From Candidatus Saccharibacteria bacterium (GTDB taxonomy: Bacteria > Patescibacteriota > Saccharimonadia > Saccharimonadales > Saccharimonadaceae), in NCBI GenBank assembly GCA_016789455.1, contig JAEUQU010000002.1, positions 1,054,001-1,118,000 on the forward strand: a stretch of DNA of 64,000 bases, in the 5' to 3' direction. The translations under genes were made by a program, and so were the position numbers. Shown piece after piece: positions 33,526-42,407 of this stretch. The notes under the pieces are model-generated. The model was not told the DNA's origin. It was given only the letters and a program-made list of their open reading frames with translations, and did not search any database. Numbering within the stretch: the first letter of the stretch is position 1; the number at the start of each line of letters is the position of its first letter.

Positions 33526-35133
33526 CTATGTCTTAGCTGCCGCCTTGGCCGCCCGGATCAGACCGGTGAACAACGGATGCGGCACCGTCGGCCGCGACTT
33601 GAACTCCGGATGCGCCTGGGTGGCGATGAAGTACGGATGGTCGACAGCCTCGACCATCTCGACCAGCCGGCCGTCGGCGGAGGCGCCGCTGACCCGCAGG
33701 CCACCCTCGTTCATCAGCTGCTCAAAGGCGCGGTTGACCTCATAGCGGTGACGGTGGCGCTCGACGATATGGCGGCTGCCATAGACCCGTTCGGCCAGGG
33801 AGCCTTCGGCGATTTCACAGGGATAGTCACCTAAGCGCATAGTGCCGCCGGTGGCCTCCTTGCCCTTCTGGTCTTCCATGATGTAGATGGCATTGTGTTC
33901 AGTGCCAGGCGTGAATTCTTCGCTGGTTGCCCGCGTTTCACCGCCGCGGCGGACGGCGGCGATGACCGCCACCTGCATGCCCAGGCAGATGCCAAGGTAC
34001 GGCACGCCGGCCTCCAGCGCGTAGCTGGCCGCAGCGATCTTACCCTCGGTGCCACGTGAGCCGAAGCCGCCCGGCACCAACAGACCGTCATATTTATCAA
34101 TCAGTTCCTGGCCATGTGTCTCGAAGGCTTCGGCGCTGACCCATTCATACTCAAGTGAGGTGGATTCGTTCCAGGCGGCAGCCTTGAGGGCCTCCAGGAC
34201 TGAGATGTAAGTATCTTCGTTATCGAGATATTTGGCCACGACGCCGATCCTGACCTTATCGTCGTACTGGGTCGTCGCCTTCTTGACGGCGTCTTCCCAA
34301 GCAGACATATCCGCTTCCGGGGCTTCGATGTGGAAGTTTGACAGCAGCAGATCATCAACGCCCTTCTCGCGGATGGTCAACGGCACGCGATAGACGGTGT
34401 CGGCGTTGCTGAGCACGATGACGGCATTCTCACGGACACCCCCGAACATACTGAGCTTACGGACTATACCATCGGTGACCGGCCGCTCGGTACGGGCCAC
34501 GATGACATCGGGGATGATGCCGTATTGCCGCAGGTCGCGCATGGCGTTCTGGGCAGGCTTGGTCTTGAATTCCTTGCTAGCAGAGAGGTATGGCACGTAG
34601 ACGACATTGACGAACTGGCAGTGGTCGCGGCCGACCTTGGCGGCCAGTTCGCGGATAGCCTCCAGGAACGGCGCACCCTCGATATCGCCGGCCGTGCCAC
34701 CGATCTCAACGATGTGCACGTCGGATCCCTCACCCGCTGCCACGATGGCCTCCTGCAACGCATTAGTGAAGTGCGGCACCAGCTGGACCGTCTTGCCCAA
34801 AAACTTACCGTTACGCTCGTCCTGGATAAGGTTGCGCAGCACAAAACCGGACAAAGTAATGCTGCGGCGCGTCATGTCCTCATTCAAAAAACGCTCGTAG
34901 TGTCCGAGGTCGAGGTCCGTTTCGGCGCCGTCGCGCGTGACGAAACATTCGCCATGTTCGGCCGGGTTGAGCGTGCCAGCATCGACATTAAGATATGGGT
35001 CGCACTTCTGCATCGTCACCTTAAGGCCACGGGCTTTTAAAACGGCGCCGATAGATGACGCCGTGATGCCCTTGCCGACACCGGAGAGCACGCCCCCTGT
35101 CACAAACAGATAACGGGTGGGGGATGTATTCAT
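33526..35133 (-). CDS. pyrG: CTP synthase
   Basis: 535 aa. Makes CTP from UTP using glutamine. The N-terminal synthetase domain has YLFVTGGVLSGVGKGITASSIG and KCDPYLNVDAGTLNP. The C-terminal class I amidotransferase has the oxyanion strand GGFGSRGTEGK, nucleophile Cys in YLGICLGMQ, and the His-Glu pair in TQAHPEFKSRP. TATAAT lies eight bases before the ATG at 35133 and no SD is visible. It is one of the few nucleotide-synthesis genes in the window. Confidence 0.98.
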   Translation of the reverse strand: MNTSPTRYLFVTGGVLSGVGKGITASSIGAVLKARGLKVTMQKCDPYLNVDAGTLNPAEHGECFVTRDGAETDLDLGHYERFLNEDMTRRSITLSGFVLRNLIQDERNGKFLGKTVQLVPHFTNALQEAIVAAGEGSDVHIVEIGGTAGDIEGAPFLEAIRELAAKVGRDHCQFVNVVYVPYLSASKEFKTKPAQNAMRDLRQYGIIPDVIVARTERPVTDGIVRKLSMFGGVRENAVIVLSNADTVYRVPLTIREKGVDDLLLSNFHIEAPEADMSAWEDAVKKATTQYDDKVRIGVVAKYLDNEDTYISVLEALKAAAWNESTSLEYEWVSAEAFETHGQELIDKYDGLLVPGGFGSRGTEGKIAAASYALEAGVPYLGICLGMQVAVIAAVRRGGETRATSEEFTPGTEHNAIYIMEDQKGKEATGGTMRLGDYPCEIAEGSLAERVYGSRHIVERHRHRYEVNRAFEQLMNEGGLRVSGASADGRLVEMVEAVDHPYFIATQAHPEFKSRPTVPHPLFTGLIRAAKAAAKT

Positions 35134-35187
35134 GTTTCGTAATTATACCAGAGACTTCGCGGAAGCTGAAAGCCTTACTTTGACAAC

Positions 35188-35212
35188 GAAAAACGACGGC
35201 GCGGGCCGTCGT
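35188..35212 (-). terminator. Terminator of tRNA-Ser(GGA)
   Basis: 8-bp stem ACGACGGC / GCCGTCGT followed on the minus strand by TTTTTCG. Confidence 0.85.
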
Positions 35213-35230
35213 CTTCATCGTAAATCAACC

Positions 35231-35320
35231 TGGCGGAGAGAACAGGATTCGAACCTGCGATAGCATTGCTGCCATACACGCTTTCCAAGCGTGCGCCTTC
35301 AACCACTCGGCCACCTCTCC
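35231..35320 (-). tRNA. tRNA-Ser(GGA)
   Basis: 90 nt including an encoded CCA. Acceptor GGAGAGG, D-arm GCCGAGTGGTTGAAGGC, anticodon loop CTTGGAAAG (GGA), a long variable arm typical of serine tRNAs, T-arm GGTTCGAATCC. It has its own terminator. Confidence 0.95.
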
Positions 35321-35417
35321 GTATCGCCTACAGTGTACAGCATAACGGCACCAGGGACAAAATGACCGCCGCTGTGTTAATGACATGCGCCAGCCGCGTG
35401 CTATATACTGATGCCCT

Positions 35418-35783
35418 ATGCGTCGCGCTTATGGCTTTGCTATCGTCGAACTGCTGATCGTGACGGTCGTCATCGGTATCCTGGCGGTAATCGCCTATGC
35501 GACCTACCGCGATGGCCAGGAGAGGGATATGGTCACAAACCGCCCGCAGCCCCCTATCGGGCAATACATGAAGCGCGAAGACTCTCAGATCCGGGGCGGC
35601 CCACTACACTACGACAACGATGGCGACGTGCAGGCCGCCAACTGCACCGGCACCCAGCAGTACTTCACGATCGACCGCGATTCCATCATCGGCAACTACG
35701 GGGTGCGGCCAGCTATTACCACAAGCAGTTTGACATTTGGCAAAAGCAGTTGTACTAAATACTTCCTTTTCCCTGTTGTTTAG
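35418..35783 (+). CDS. Type IV pilin-like protein
   Basis: 121 aa. Short basic leader (MRRAYG) then FAIVELLIVTVVIGILAVIAYATY: the prepilin peptidase site G/F with Glu at +5 and a ~20-residue hydrophobic helix. The small globular part has two cysteines (AANCTG, KSSCTK) as in a D-region disulfide. Probably a minor pilin of a type IV pilus used for attachment or DNA uptake. TATACT lies eight bases upstream of the ATG. Confidence 0.85.
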   Translation: MRRAYGFAIVELLIVTVVIGILAVIAYATYRDGQERDMVTNRPQPPIGQYMKREDSQIRGGPLHYDNDGDVQAANCTGTQQYFTIDRDSIIGNYGVRPAITTSSLTFGKSSCTKYFLFPVV

Positions 35784-35808
35784 TGACGTGCTTACTCTCT
35801 ATAATTAA

Positions 35809-36609
35809 ATGACTGTCAGCATTAAAGCAAAGCCCAAGACAGACATTTTTTATATGAGAAGCCACCCAGTCATTGAACTCACCAACCTTAGCAAGATGTT
35901 CGGCTACGGCGACGCCACCACCGTCGCTCTGGACAGTATTTCCCTCAGCATTAAAAAGGGTGAATTCGTGGCCATCATGGGGCCCAGCGGCTCGGGCAAG
36001 ACGACGCTTATGAACATCCTTGGCCTGCTCGACACCCCGACCCACGGCGACTACGCCTTGAGCGGCCAGATCGTCGGCCGGCTCAGCAGCCGCAAGCGCG
36101 CCAAGATCCGGCGCACCAAGATCGGCTTCGTCTTCCAGAGTTTCAACCTGCTGGGCCGCATGAACGTGCTCGATAACGTCTCCCTACCCTTGATGTACAG
36201 CGGCAAGTCAAAACTCAGCCGCATCCATGCCGCCAGCCGCCTGCTCAAGACGTTCGGGTTACAGGAGCGCGAATATTATATGCCGCACCAGCTCTCCGGC
36301 GGCCAGCTGCAGCGCGTCGCCATCGCCCGGGCGCTGGTCAACCGGCCGTCCATCATCCTGGCCGATGAACCCACCGGCAACCTCGACTCCCGCGCCAGCG
36401 AAATCATCATGCACGAGTTCCGCGAGATCCATAAGCGTGGCAATACCATCGTCATGGTCACCCACAACCCCGCCCTGACCGTCTACGCCGACCGCGTCAT
36501 CCAGATGGTCGACGGCCGCATCGCCAGCGACAGCAGCGAGCGCAAGGCCGCCCGCCGTGCCAGCAACCGACCGGTCGCCAGCACCGCTCCGAAAGGCCGT
36601 GCCTCATGA
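35809..36609 (+). CDS. ABC transporter ATPase (MacB/LolD-type)
   Basis: 266 aa (or 251 from an ATG at 35854, since TATAAT ends only three bases before the first ATG). Walker [17 protein letters not shown]-loop [10 protein letters not shown], signature [15 protein letters not shown], Walker [15 protein letters not shown]-loop VTHNP. This subfamily powers tripartite or lipoprotein-type exporters together with a FtsX/MacB permease, which is the next gene (four-base overlap). A TTGTTT-N18-TATAAT promoter is present. The C-terminus is basic and Ala-rich. Confidence 0.93.
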   Translation: MTVSIKAKPKTDIFYMRSHPVIELTNLSKMFGYGDATTVALDSISLSIKKGEFVAIMGPSGSGKTTLMNILGLLDTPTHGDYALSGQIVGRLSSRKRAKIRRTKIGFVFQSFNLLGRMNVLDNVSLPLMYSGKSKLSRIHAASRLLKTFGLQEREYYMPHQLSGGQLQRVAIARALVNRPSIILADEPTGNLDSRASEIIMHEFREIHKRGNTIVMVTHNPALTVYADRVIQMVDGRIASDSSERKAARRASNRPVASTAPKGRAS

Positions 36610-37832
36610 TGTGGCTGGCAGACATCCGCATCGCCGTCGCCAGCCTGCGGGCCACGCGCGTCAGAACCTTTTTGACCGTCTTCGGCATCATCATCGGCGT
36701 CGCGGCCGTCACGCTGGTGCTGGCACTGGGCGAAGGGGCCAAGTCGGCCATCCAGAACCAGGTCTCGCTCTTCGGCGGTGACGTAGCTACCGTCCGCCCC
36801 GGCAAATTGTCACGCGATGCCAGTGGCAACATCATCGGCTACGACCTGCTGGCCAACTTCAATGCCAGCACCCTGACGGAATACGACGTGGAGCTGGTAG
36901 CCAGCACGCCCGGCGTGGCCGGCGCCTCGCCAGTGATGGGACTGCGCAGCTCGGTGGTGGCCGGTCCGCGCAGCATCGATGAGACCCAGGTGGTGGCCAC
37001 CAATCAGCAGTTCCCCGAGATATTGGCCCAGCGGGTCAAGACCGGCGAATTCGTCAGCCCCGAGATCAACCGCAATACGGTCGTACTGGGCAACACCCTG
37101 GCCAATCGCCTCCTTGACAGCGACCAGACCCTTGGGCAGCGCGTCAGCATCCGTGGCGAAGAATACACCGTCATCGGCATCCTCGGCCACACCCAGACAC
37201 CACTGGCACTCAACGGCCTCTTTGACAGCAACATGGCCGCCTACGTCAGCCTTGATGCCGGCAAGGCCATGAACCAGGGCATCGCCCAGATCCAGACCAT
37301 CAACTTCCGGGTGCCCAAGGGTGGCGACATGGAGAAGGTCAAGGCCGAAGTCTACCGGCGGCTGGCCGAAGCGCACCACTCTGACGATATTGCCGTCATC
37401 AGCTCCAAAGAAGCCTTCAGCATCACCGAGGATATCTTCACCACCATCACCAAGTACACTGCCGGCGTGGCAGCTATCTCGTTGCTTGTGGGCGGCATCG
37501 GCGTCATGAACATCATGCTGGTCGCCGTCACCGAGCGCACCCGCGAAATCGGTATCCGCAAAGCCGTCGGTGCCACCAACGGCCAGGTCTTGCGTCAATT
37601 CCTGATCGAAGCCATCATCATGAGCCTGACCGGCGGCATCCTGGGAGTGGGCCTGGCAGCACTGATATGCCTGCTTCTCTCCTTCGGCCTGTCATTTACC
37701 CCGATCATCACCTGGGCCATCTTCGGTTCGGCCATCGGCGTATCGCTGCTGGTGGGGGTGCTATTCGGTATTTTCCCGGCCGTACGGGCCGCCCGCAAGG
37801 ATCCCATCGTCGCCCTGCGGCAGCTGCAGTAG
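36606..37832 (+). CDS. MacB/FtsX-type ABC permease
   Basis: 408 aa. A first membrane helix near the N-terminus (VRTFLTVFGIIIGVAAVTLVLALG), a large extracytoplasmic MacB_PCD domain (about 50-270), then three C-terminal helices (VAAISLLVGGIGVMNIMLVAV, FLIEAIIMSLTGGILGVGLA, IFGSAIGVSLLVGVLFGIFPA). Conserved TERTREIGIRKAVGA coupling region. Exports peptides or lipoprotein-like substrates with the overlapping ATPase gene; substrate unknown. No membrane-fusion partner is adjacent, as is common in single-membrane bacteria. Confidence 0.93.
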   Translation: MMWLADIRIAVASLRATRVRTFLTVFGIIIGVAAVTLVLALGEGAKSAIQNQVSLFGGDVATVRPGKLSRDASGNIIGYDLLANFNASTLTEYDVELVASTPGVAGASPVMGLRSSVVAGPRSIDETQVVATNQQFPEILAQRVKTGEFVSPEINRNTVVLGNTLANRLLDSDQTLGQRVSIRGEEYTVIGILGHTQTPLALNGLFDSNMAAYVSLDAGKAMNQGIAQIQTINFRVPKGGDMEKVKAEVYRRLAEAHHSDDIAVISSKEAFSITEDIFTTITKYTAGVAAISLLVGGIGVMNIMLVAVTERTREIGIRKAVGATNGQVLRQFLIEAIIMSLTGGILGVGLAALICLLLSFGLSFTPIITWAIFGSAIGVSLLVGVLFGIFPAVRAARKDPIVALRQLQ

Positions 37833-37935
37833 CGCAGTAACAGGGGTCACAAACGTCGCACTTTCATGTTTGCCTTAAGCATGATATGCGATATAATGAG
37901 ACCAAAGTACGAGATATGTGTAAAAAGGGGCGGCA

Positions 37936-38571
37936 ATGAACAACACGGGACCACAGAACCAAGCTATAAGCGATGACCAGGAACTCGCGAGCGTATTGAA
38001 GGGCATGCAACAGCAGAACCACGCGCTTTCCACTACTCCTGGCGTCAGCGACCAGGCATCATCGTTTGAAGAGACACCGCTGCCGACCGCTGCCACGCCA
38101 GCCGGCCCGGCCATCTCCATTCCCTCCCTGCCACCGCTGCCGGCACCAGCTGCCGAGCCGGCCGCAGCCGAACCTGCTGCCGTTGAAACACCGGCAGCTC
38201 CGGCCGTCGATCCGGCACCAGCCGCTGCTCCAGCCGAACCGGCTGCCGAGCCAGTCGCCGCACCGGCTGTCACGGAAACACCAGCTCCAGTCGCCGCACC
38301 TGCCGCAGCTGAGCCCGCCCCAGAGCGTGGCGGTGAGCTCGACACCATCAAGCGCGAGGCCCTGGAAGAACTGCGCCCACTGGTTGGCAAGCTGAACCTG
38401 CCACCCAAGGAAAAGTTCGACACCATGCTCCTGATCATCCGCTCGACCGATGACAAGAGCCTGCTCGACCCGGCCCACGAAGCCGCCCGCGCCATCACCG
38501 ACGAGGAAGAGCGCGCCCAGGCCCTGCTCGATATCATCAAGGAAATCGACTACTTCTCTTCGCAGCAGTAA
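37936..38571 (+). CDS. Pro/Ala-rich protein with a small helical C-terminal domain
   Basis: 211 aa. A short N-terminal helix, a disordered ~90-residue stretch of Ala/Pro/Glu, and a C-terminal helical domain of ~75 residues (ELDTIKREALEELRPLVGKLNLPPKEKFDTMLLIIRSTDDKSLLDPAHEAARAI). AAGGGG stands in the SD position. No membrane segment. The architecture (disordered linker plus small domain) recalls the tail of the gene at 8410. Function unknown. Confidence 0.65.
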   Translation: MNNTGPQNQAISDDQELASVLKGMQQQNHALSTTPGVSDQASSFEETPLPTAATPAGPAISIPSLPPLPAPAAEPAAAEPAAVETPAAPAVDPAPAAAPAEPAAEPVAAPAVTETPAPVAAPAAAEPAPERGGELDTIKREALEELRPLVGKLNLPPKEKFDTMLLIIRSTDDKSLLDPAHEAARAITDEEERAQALLDIIKEIDYFSSQQ

Positions 38572-38589
38572 AAGAAAAACAATGGAACG

Positions 38590-38611
38590 CCCCGGCCAGT
38601 CCGGGGTTTTT
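38590..38611 (+). terminator. Intrinsic terminator of the 37936 gene
   Basis: CCCCGG-CCAGT-CCGGGG followed by TTTTTC. Confidence 0.9.
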
Positions 38612-38660
38612 CATGTGCATCACTGTTATCCAGTGCCCATTTACCCTTGAAACGAGAATG

Positions 38661-38691
38661 CCCCGCGTCCATTTGTCATGGATGCGGGGCG
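38661..38691. repeat. GC-rich inverted repeat near the 38800 gene 3' end
   Basis: GCCCCGC-(G)-TCCAT / ATGGA-(T)-GCGGGGC with a TTGTC loop. It may end the minus-strand gene at 38800. The rest of 38612-38799 contains further short GC-rich stems but no gene that I recognise. Confidence 0.45.
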
Positions 38692-38799
38692 TGTGCCTCG
38701 GCCAGCCCTGAGGCTGACGGGTGGCACCGAGGTGCCGGAAAGACGGTGCGGCCGCCATTGGTGGTGGCGCGGCCATGTGTTGGACTGATCTGCGGCTCC

Positions 38800-39129
38800 T
38801 TACCCCGCAGCCTTGAGGCCCGTCGCCTGTTCAGACGTTCGCAGCCGGATGCGGGTGGTACGTCGGAAGTGGGCGATGCCCGCCGGGGTCAGCCGGAGTA
38901 CGCGGCGGCCTCGCCGCTCGCTCCGGGTGTTCTGACTCAGCATGGCGAGTCGGAGGAACGTCAGCTGGCCGATGGCCGCCTGAGCGTCACTCGGACTGCG
39001 GAGCCCCCGGACGGCGCGGACGAGCCGCTTGTACAGCTGCGTGTCGCTGCCGTCGAAGGTGAACTCACCGTCTTCCTGCGACAGCAGGAATTGGGCGAGG
39101 GCGCTAGTGTGTCGCGAGATGCCTGCCAC
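38800..39129 (-). CDS. Small basic protein with a winged-helix-like C-terminus
   Basis: 109 aa from a GTG at 39129 (purine-rich AGAAAGAG upstream). The C-terminal half (SDAQAAIGQLTFLRLAMLSQNTRSERRGRRVLRLTPAGIAHFRRT) resembles the recognition helix and wing of small transcription factors, and the net charge is strongly positive. Very GC-rich, with codon use like Actinobacteria. A TTTACT-N17-TATAAT promoter (39212-39184) is present. A DNA-binding role is inference. Confidence 0.5.
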   Translation of the reverse strand: MAGISRHTSALAQFLLSQEDGEFTFDGSDTQLYKRLVRAVRGLRSPSDAQAAIGQLTFLRLAMLSQNTRSERRGRRVLRLTPAGIAHFRRTTRIRLRTSEQATGLKAAG

Positions 39130-39183
39130 GTGTCATCACTCTTTCTCGTGCTTGAGGGTAGGTGGTGTCTTCCTGGCTTATAT

Positions 39184-39212
39184 ATTATAGCACGAAAATG
39201 AAAATAAGTAAA
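39184..39212 (-). promoter_or_regulatory. Promoter of the 38800 gene
   Basis: Minus-strand TTTACT (39212-39207), 17 bp, TATAAT (39189-39184). Leader about 47 nt. Confidence 0.6.
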
Positions 39213-39296
39213 TAGTGTGGCGTTTTTTGTTAGTTTTTGGCGTCTTCATTAAGTTTTAATGAACTGAGGCGACGGCACAGCTGTAGCCCCGGCATG

Positions 39297-39328
39297 ACAA
39301 AAAAGCCGGCCCTCAAGTGGAGCCGGCT
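39297..39328 (-). terminator. Terminator of groESL
   Basis: Minus-strand AGCCGGC / GCCGGCT stem with a TTTTTTG tail directly after groEL. Confidence 0.85.
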
Positions 39329-39356
39329 CCTGCCCTGCCCTACGCTGCCGCAGGGA

Positions 39357-41000
39357 TTACATCATACCCATGCCGCCCGGCATACCGCCGGCAGCTGGCG
39401 CTTCCTTCTCTGGGATTTCTACGACCAAGGCACCCATGGTCATAGCCGTAGCGGCGATAGAAACAGCGTTCTGTACAGCCTCCTTGGTAACACGGACCGG
39501 ATCGACGACACCCTTGGCTTTCATGTCGACCAGCTTATCCTCGGCGTCATTGACATTGAAGCCCATGCCGTCTTTGGATTCCAGCAGCTTGGCCAGCAGT
39601 GCTGCCGAGTTCTTGCCGGCATTGTCCATCAGCTGGATGAACGGGGCCTGCAGTGCGCTCTTGACCAAGCCGCGGCCAGCCTCGTACGAAGAGGTGTTGT
39701 CAGTCTTGAGCTTACCGGCCAGGTTGACCAGGGTGACGCCACCACCGGCGACGATACCTTCGGCCAGCGCGGCCTTCGTGGCGGCGACGGCGTCATCAAC
39801 GCGGAACTTCTTCTCTTCAATCTCGGTCTCAGTAGCACCACCGACCTTGATGACGGCAACCTTGCCACCCAGGGCAGCGGCGCGCTTCTCCAATTGTTCC
39901 TTGTCGTATTCACTAGTGGCGTTGGCGGCCTGCGCCTTGATCTGGGTGACGCGGGCGTCAAGATCCTTGCTCTTGCCAGCGCCTTCGATGATAGTAGTCT
40001 CGTCTTTGCGGACAATCACCTTGCGGGCCGTACCGACCACACCAAGGTCGGCGTTTTCAAAAGTGATGCCCTGGTCATCGGTGATGACCGTCGCACCGGT
40101 CAGCACAGCCAGGTCCTGCAGCACTTCCTTGCGGCGGTCACCGAAGGCAGGCGCCTTGATGGCCACCGTATTGAAGACACCCTTGAGGCGGTTCAGTACC
40201 AGCGTACCAAGTGCTTCACCCTCGACGTCCTCGGCGATCAGGACCAGGTCCTTCTTGCCGGCCTGGGCCAGCTTCTCGAGAATCGGCAGGAAGTCCTGGA
40301 TGCTGGCTACCTTCTTGTCAGTAATGACGATGGCCGGCTTGTCGTAGACGGCTTCCATGCGGTTGGAGTCGGTCACCATATAGGCGCTGATGAAACCGCG
40401 GTCCATGGTAAAGCCTTCCACCACCTCGGCTTCCATCTTCAGGCTCTGGCCTTCCTCAACCGTTACCACACCTTCTTTACCGACTTTGGCGATGACGTCG
40501 GCGATTAACTCACCGATTTCAGCGTCACCGGCCGAAATCGTTGCAACTTCCGCAACACGTCCCTTCTTGCTGCCGATGTCTTCAGCCAGCTTCTCCAAGG
40601 CGCTCAGCACCTCGGCACCGGCAGCCTCGACGCCCTTGCGCAGCTCCATCGGGTTGTGGCCGGCGGCAATCAGGCGGTTGGCTTCATTTAAAATATTATA
40701 GGTCAGAACCGTGACAGTGGTCGTGCCGTCGCCGGCGACGTCGTTCATCTTATTGGCGGCCTGCTTGATCAGCTCGGCGCCCACTTTGTAGCCCAGGGTC
40801 TCGTCATCGTCCTCGGGCAGGTCGACACCTTTGGCGACCGTCACGCCGTCATGGGTGACCGTCGGGTTGCCGTAGCTCTTGCTGATGACGACGTTGCGGC
40901 CGCGCGGGCCCATCGTCACCTTGACGGCGTCATACAGTGCCTTGGCTCCGCCGAGTACGCGGCGGCGGGCCTCATCGTCATAAAATACTTTCTTTGCCAT
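39357..41000 (-). CDS. groEL: Chaperonin GroEL (60 kDa)
   Basis: 547 aa, full length. ATP-driven protein-folding chamber. Recognisable: VTMGPRGRNVVISKSYGNPTVTHDGVTVAK, the GDGTTTVTVL nucleotide loop, the apical segment, VAGGGVTLVNLAGKL, and the typical Gly/Met-rich tail (GGMPGGMGMM). It follows groES by 68 bp and shares its CIRCE-controlled promoter. Confidence 0.99.
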   Translation of the reverse strand: MAKKVFYDDEARRRVLGGAKALYDAVKVTMGPRGRNVVISKSYGNPTVTHDGVTVAKGVDLPEDDDETLGYKVGAELIKQAANKMNDVAGDGTTTVTVLTYNILNEANRLIAAGHNPMELRKGVEAAGAEVLSALEKLAEDIGSKKGRVAEVATISAGDAEIGELIADVIAKVGKEGVVTVEEGQSLKMEAEVVEGFTMDRGFISAYMVTDSNRMEAVYDKPAIVITDKKVASIQDFLPILEKLAQAGKKDLVLIAEDVEGEALGTLVLNRLKGVFNTVAIKAPAFGDRRKEVLQDLAVLTGATVITDDQGITFENADLGVVGTARKVIVRKDETTIIEGAGKSKDLDARVTQIKAQAANATSEYDKEQLEKRAAALGGKVAVIKVGGATETEIEEKKFRVDDAVAATKAALAEGIVAGGGVTLVNLAGKLKTDNTSSYEAGRGLVKSALQAPFIQLMDNAGKNSAALLAKLLESKDGMGFNVNDAEDKLVDMKAKGVVDPVRVTKEAVQNAVSIAATAMTMGALVVEIPEKEAPAAGGMPGGMGMM

Positions 41001-41068
41001 AAGTATACGTTCTCCTCTGTTACGTGCGTCTTATAATCGTTTAGCTACACTTACTTTGTCAAAAGCGG

Positions 41069-41332
41069 CTAGGCGGTCGCCAGGACGTCTTCTTCCTTGA
41101 CAATCAGGTATTCGGTTCCGTTGACCTTCAGCTCCGTGACGCTGTATTCTTTAAAAACTATCTTGTCGCCGACCTTGATCTCCTTGACATCAGGACCGAC
41201 AGCCTGAACAACCGCCAATGTCGACTTTTCTTTGGCGCTATCAGGCAGCAGCAGACCGGCGGCAGTCTTGCTTTTTACTTCTTCCTTGACTGCGACAACC
41301 CTGTCGGCAAGCGGTTTGAGTGGTACGCTCAT
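41069..41332 (-). CDS. groES: Co-chaperonin GroES (10 kDa)
   Basis: 87 aa. Lid of the GroEL chamber: VPLKPLADRVVAVKEEVKSKTAAGLLLPDSAKEKSTLAVVQAVG with the mobile loop, and GDKIVFKEYSVTELKVNGTEYLIVKEEDVLA. The SD AAGGAGG lies seven bases before the ATG. First gene of the groESL unit. Confidence 0.98.
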   Translation of the reverse strand: MSVPLKPLADRVVAVKEEVKSKTAAGLLLPDSAKEKSTLAVVQAVGPDVKEIKVGDKIVFKEYSVTELKVNGTEYLIVKEEDVLATA

Positions 41333-41410
41333 ATGAAAGAACCTCCTTAAGTATGGTCATTAGTTGTCCCCTGCGCGGCATTTTTGGCAAAGCCACGAGG
41401 TGTCGTTCCC

Positions 41411-41440
41411 ATATTAGCACTCTACCTGCATGAGTGCCAA
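41411..41440 (-). promoter_or_regulatory. CIRCE operator overlapping the groESL promoter
   Basis: TTAGCACTC-N9-GAGTGCCAA (41414-41440) is a CIRCE element, the HrcA binding site, with one change in the right arm. On the minus strand TTGGCA (41440-41435), 18 bp and TAATAT (41416-41411) form the promoter, so HrcA binding would block it. This implies an hrcA gene elsewhere in the genome. Confidence 0.9.
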
Positions 41441-41462
41441 GTGCTTACGCTGTACTTTTTAT

Positions 41463-41476
41463 TTTTCACATGAAAA
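41463..41476. promoter_or_regulatory. parS-like site upstream of groESL
   Basis: TTTTCACATGAAAA, 23 bp upstream of the CIRCE element. Confidence 0.5.
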
Positions 41477-41496
41477 GCGCCGTCTGCATACCCCAA

Positions 41497-41564
41497 AAAT
41501 AAAGAGAGTCCGCCGGAGCGGTAATCGAGCTGCCCGGGCGGGCGGTTCGACACTCTCTTTACGG
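41497..41564 (-). terminator. Terminator of the 41590 gene
   Basis: Outer stem AAAGAGAGT / ACTCTCTTT enclosing a GC-rich inner structure and followed by ATTTTTGG on the minus strand. Confidence 0.7.
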
Positions 41565-41589
41565 CGGACGGGTGGATGGTTGTTGGGTC

Positions 41590-41844
41590 TCAGCAGTCAC
41601 CGATACCCAGGAGGTGCCTCATGCTCATCTTCCAGAGCGCGACATCGAGCGCACTGAGGCCCGAGACGGGCAGGCTCGTGAGCAGCCTCAGGATGCGCCG
41701 GGCGTCCTCCTTCATGGTCGCCCCGGCCAGCTCGGCCGCGATGGTCGGGTGCGACGCCTGCAGCTGGGTTGCCTGGGCCGTCGCCTCGCTGGGCCAGGTG
41801 GCGTGTACCGAGGTATATCCCTCGGTGGCACCAACCATGGTCAT
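41590..41844 (-). CDS. Small accessory protein of unknown function
   Basis: 84 aa from the ATG at 41844 (GGGAGAAGG upstream); the frame open to 41952 begins in the promoter. Sequence MTMVGATEGYTSVHATWPSE is followed by a helical part (AGATMKEDARRILRLLTSLPVSGLSALDVALWKMSMRHLLGIG). No membrane segment and no family recognised. A TTGCAA-N16-TAGTAT promoter (41921-41894) and terminator frame it as an independent gene. Its composition resembles the other GC-rich accessory genes. Confidence 0.5.
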   Translation of the reverse strand: MTMVGATEGYTSVHATWPSEATAQATQLQASHPTIAAELAGATMKEDARRILRLLTSLPVSGLSALDVALWKMSMRHLLGIGDC

Positions 41845-41955
41845 GATAACCTTCTCCCTGCACCAGTGGTGCGTAGTGGATTTATCCAGAATAATACTAC
41901 CTCTTTTTGATGGTTTTGCAAGCATAAAAACGTTGCGAGAATGGCAATGCATATA

Positions 41956-41990
41956 TTGACATCTTGTAACGTTTATGATGATAATAAACG
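41956..41990 (+). promoter_or_regulatory. Promoter with an inverted repeat before the 42039 gene
   Basis: TTGACA (41956-41961), 18 bp, GATAAT (41980-41985). A perfect CGTTTAT / ATAAACG repeat spaced by seven bases (41970-41990) overlaps the -10 box and could be an operator. Confidence 0.6.
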
Positions 41991-42038
41991 GTCATATCCT
42001 CGCCGGCACACGCCGGCCAGACGAAAGCGACAAATGAC

Positions 42039-42299
42039 ATGGCCAGCAGACGCCAACAGCGCCGCCGCCAGGACGGACACGGGCGCGAGCCCCGCTTCGA
42101 CCGGCGCAACCCGCTCCATAAGGGCGACGTGCGGATCGACGAGGTGACCGGGCGCCCCGCCCTGGCACCCGTCCGCCCAGCGCCGTTGCAGCACAGCTCC
42201 CTGGGAGAACAGCTGCAGCGGCTACTGGGTACGGTCACCACCCGCCTCGCCCACGAAGGAGACGACGCGCTCCCGGACCGTGCTCTCGACGGCGGATAA
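42039..42299 (+). CDS. Small Arg-rich protein of unknown function
   Basis: 86 aa. Highly basic N-terminus (MASRRQQRRRQDGHGREPRF), then a Pro-rich middle and an acidic end. Support comes mainly from the well-placed promoter about 50 nt upstream; the SD is weak. An antisense frame at 41897-42355 is Cys/Arg-rich and judged spurious. Confidence 0.4.
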   Translation: MASRRQQRRRQDGHGREPRFDRRNPLHKGDVRIDEVTGRPALAPVRPAPLQHSSLGEQLQRLLGTVTTRLAHEGDDALPDRALDGG

Positions 42300-42352
42300 A
42301 CCAACCGCGCCCGACATACACCGGATACCCACCCATCAGTATCCATGTCATA

Positions 42353-42386
42353 CAAAAAGGCGGCCCCGTGGTGTACGGAGGCCGCC
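42353..42386 (-). terminator. Terminator of the phosphomannomutase gene
   Basis: Minus-strand GGCGGCC / GGCCGCC stem with a TTTTTGT tail. Confidence 0.8.
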
Positions 42387-42407
42387 GTTTCAATTGCAAA
42401 CGCTTGT

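Noticed and set aside
38612-38799. Structured non-coding RNA (SRP or similar) in the GC-rich gap
   Set aside because: Several short stems are present, but none of the conserved SRP, RNase P or tmRNA motifs could be found.
41897-42355. 152-codon minus-strand frame overlapping 42039-42299
   Set aside because: Arg/Ser/Cys-rich composition with no SD. The promoter found in this region points to the plus strand.
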